Positions 6,291 to 7,576 of a stretch of DNA of 7,576 nucleotides are shown piece by piece. The stretch lies in contig NZ_DATJBQ010000146.1 of the NCBI RefSeq assembly GCF_035515275.1, forward strand, positions 1-7,576, written 5' to 3'. A program made the translations under genes and the position numbers. Every line of letters begins with the position of its first letter. Position 1 is the first letter of the stretch. The stretch is from Pusillimonas sp035515275 (GTDB lineage: Bacteria; Pseudomonadota; Gammaproteobacteria; Burkholderiales; Burkholderiaceae_B). Below the pieces are notes generated by a model. The model worked only from the letters and a program-made list of their open reading frames with translations, was not told the DNA's origin and ran no database searches.

Positions 6291-6316
6291 CCAAGCATCA
6301 AAACCCAAGCATCAAA
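6291..6316 (+). repeat. Two 12-bp direct repeats before the trp leader peptide
   Basis: The sequence ccaagcatcaaa occurs exactly at 6291-6302 and again at 6305-6316, separated by two bases (14-base period). It sits between the gph stop and the leader peptide ATG at 6327. It could be a slippage duplication or a repeated binding site on the nascent leader RNA or DNA. No known operator sequence is recognised. Confidence 0.7.
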
Positions 6317-6326
6317 CACACGCCGC

Positions 6327-6398
6327 ATGCTTAACACCCAAACACATTACGCTTCTTACCGCGCCGCCTGGCGCTGGTGGCGCTTGTGCTCTGGGTAG
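6327..6398 (+). CDS. trpL: trp operon leader peptide (23 aa)
   Basis: A 23-codon ORF beginning ATG CTT AAC and ending TAG at 6396-6398. Residues 15-18 are Trp-Arg-Trp-Trp (Trp codons at 6369-6371, 6375-6377 and 6378-6380). Three Trp in four codons is very unlikely by chance and is the hallmark of a ribosome-sensed tryptophan attenuator. It lies directly upstream of trpE. The peptide has no expected function beyond letting the ribosome stall when charged tRNA-Trp is scarce. There is no strong Shine-Dalgarno before the ATG, and no other in-frame start exists between it and an upstream TAA at 6288. Confidence 0.85.
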   Translation: MLNTQTHYASYRAAWRWWRLCSG

Positions 6399-6487
6399 CC
6401 GCAGCTGTCTTGGGTGCGTGATTTAAGAACATGCACCCACCGTCTTACCAAGCAAAGCCCGGAGCCACACTGTTGCCGCCGGGCTTT
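6361..6487 (+). promoter_or_regulatory. trp attenuator: alternative antiterminator and terminator hairpins
   Basis: The leader RNA can fold in competing ways. Strand 1 (6361-6368 with 6376-6383, 8 pairs with one G·U) contains the Trp codons. The antiterminator pairs 6385-6396 with 6457-6469: 12 base pairs including two U·G pairs, with C6465 left out as a single-base bulge. The terminator pairs 6454-6462 with 6479-6487. Because 6457-6462 is needed by both, the two folds exclude each other. A separate stable hairpin (6411-6420 with 6430-6439, one G·U) sits inside the antiterminator loop. A ribosome stalled at the first Trp codon leaves 6385-6396 free for antitermination. A ribosome at the TAG covers it, so the terminator forms. 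This matches the classical enteric logic. It was derived by hand pairing with no energy calculation. Confidence 0.78.
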
Positions 6488-6490
6488 TTT
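6454..6490 (+). terminator. Intrinsic terminator of the trp attenuator
   Basis: The 9-base arms aaagcccgg (6454-6462) and ccgggcttt (6479-6487) are exact complements, and the T run extends to 6490. The loop is 16 bases. The core stem is GC-rich and ends in the T tract 47 bases before trpE. It is placed to stop trp transcription when tryptophan is plentiful. Confidence 0.85.
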
Positions 6491-6537
6491 GATTCCTGTC
6501 CGGTGCGCGCATTCAAACCCACCAAACCGAGATCACG

Positions 6538-7576
6538 ATGACCGAAATCGAATTCAACGCACTGGCCGCGCAGGGATACAACCGCATCCCTCTCATTGCG
6601 GAGACCTACGCCGACCTGGATACGCCGCTTTCCATTTACCTGAAACTGGCCTATGCAGGCCCCGAAGGCGGACGCAATAGTTGCCTGCTTGAATCGGTGG
6701 TGGGGGGCGAGCGCTTTGGTCGGTATTCCTTTATTTGCCTGCCGGCCAAGACCGTGCTTCGTGCCAACGGCACCCTGACTGAAGTAGTGCAAAAAGGCCA
6801 GGTGGTAGAAAGCCACGAAGGCGACCCGCTGGCGTTCATCGAGGCCTATCAGCAACGGTTCAAGGTGGCGCTGCGCCCCGGCATGCCGCGTTTTGCGGGC
6901 GGGCTGGCCGGTTACTTCGGCTATGACACGGTACGCCATATTGAGCCGCGCCTTGGGCCGGCCACCAAGCCGTTTGCCGGCGGCCCCGACGCCGCCACGC
7001 CCGACATCATGCTGCTGCATGTCGACGAGTTTGTGGTGGTCGACAACCTGGCCGGGCGCACCTACCTGATTGTGTATGCCGATCCGCGCGAACCCGAGGC
7101 GTACTCGCAGGCGCGTCGACGCCTTAAAGAGCTGCGCCAGAAACTGCGCGCCCCTGTGGTAATACCTTATGCCTACGCCAGCCTGCAAACAGAATCGCGC
7201 CGCGACTTTGCAAAAGAAGACTACCTGGCCGCCGTGCTCAAGGCCAAAGAGTACATTGCCGCCGGCGATCTGATGCAGGTGCAGGTGGGCCAGGTCATTG
7301 CCAAGCCGTACCGCGATTCGCCCTTGTCGCTATACCGTTCGCTGCGTTCACTTAACCCGTCGCCCTATATGTACTACTGGGATTTTGACGATTTTCATGT
7401 GGTGGGCTCCTCGCCCGAGATTCTGGTGCGCCAGGAAGCCATCACCGAAGGCGACCATACCAAGAAGCGGGTCACCATACGCCCGCTGGCAGGCACCCGC
7501 AAGCGCGGCGGCACACCCGAACAAGACGCCGAGCTGGCCGAAGAACTGTTGGCCGACCCCAAAGAGCGCGCCGAGC
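6538..7576 (+). CDS. trpE: Anthranilate synthase component I (partial, 3' end outside window)
   Basis: TrpE, with the TrpG glutaminase, converts chorismate and glutamine (or ammonia) to anthranilate, the first committed step of tryptophan synthesis. The first 346 residues are present of the roughly 500 usual for the family. The N-terminal domain has LLES at 50-53, the motif involved in feedback binding of tryptophan, and GGLAGYFGYD at 121-130. The catalytic domain begins about residue 200 and shows NPSPYMYY at 273-280, also lining the tryptophan site, and RPLAGTRKRG at 315-324 in the chorismate site. The reading frame is open to the right edge, stopping within DPKERAE just before the expected catalytic His region. 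The ATG at 6538 is preceded by a modest GAGA ribosome site. Its expression is presumably set by the attenuator 47 bases upstream. Confidence 0.97.
   Translation, partial: MTEIEFNALAAQGYNRIPLIAETYADLDTPLSIYLKLAYAGPEGGRNSCLLESVVGGERFGRYSFICLPAKTVLRANGTLTEVVQKGQVVESHEGDPLAFIEAYQQRFKVALRPGMPRFAGGLAGYFGYDTVRHIEPRLGPATKPFAGGPDAATPDIMLLHVDEFVVVDNLAGRTYLIVYADPREPEAYSQARRRLKELRQKLRAPVVIPYAYASLQTESRRDFAKEDYLAAVLKAKEYIAAGDLMQVQVGQVIAKPYRDSPLSLYRSLRSLNPSPYMYYWDFDDFHVVGSSPEILVRQEAITEGDHTKKRVTIRPLAGTRKRGGTPEQDAELAEELLADPKERAE

Overview
The window looks like chromosomal DNA of a GC-rich betaproteobacterium, most likely Burkholderiales, family Alcaligenaceae (Bordetella / Pusillimonas / Castellaniella type). 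I infer this from the character of the proteins and from the gene neighbourhood (apaG-mltA divergent from rpe-gph-trpE). The species cannot be fixed from the sequence alone. All protein genes found are core housekeeping genes. I see no phage, plasmid, toxin-antitoxin, CRISPR or defence genes.

Layout. Positions 1-732 hold no credible gene. They contain a GC-rich block of small hairpins (1-96), a perfect 16-bp palindrome (154-169), a degenerate short-period repeat (171-272), nothing recognisable at 273-433, and a striking 219-bp nested palindromic element (434-652) with perfect 29-bp terminal inverted repeats. Each of those repeats carries a G-quadruplex motif. Positions 733-4698 hold a leftward cluster, in transcription order: apaG, mltA (membrane-bound lytic transglycosylase A lipoprotein), a UbiH/UbiF/COQ6-family FAD hydroxylase overlapping mltA by 4 bp, and dsbC (periplasmic disulfide isomerase with an unusually long low-complexity linker). 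A 110-bp divergent intergenic region (4699-4808) separates this cluster from rightward genes. These are rpe (ribulose-phosphate 3-epimerase), a strong intrinsic terminator, gph (phosphoglycolate phosphatase, HAD family), a 260-bp leader region, and the first 346 codons of trpE, which runs off the right edge.

The gph-trpE gap holds a complete-looking ribosome-mediated trp attenuator. It has a 23-codon leader peptide ending its coding core with Trp-Arg-Trp-Trp, a predicted antiterminator (6385-6396 with 6457-6469) and a mutually exclusive intrinsic terminator (6454-6487) just before trpE. I derived this by hand pairing. It is the best-supported regulatory system in the window.

Together the genes cover cell-wall turnover and envelope protein folding (mltA, dsbC), quinone synthesis (the Ubi-type hydroxylase), and carbon metabolism feeding aromatic biosynthesis (rpe in the pentose phosphate pathway, gph as 2-phosphoglycolate salvage, trpE as the committed step to tryptophan). 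The non-standard material worth following up is the 434-652 palindrome and its G-quadruplex ends, the trp attenuator, a 12-bp direct repeat just upstream of the leader peptide, and the DsbC linker.
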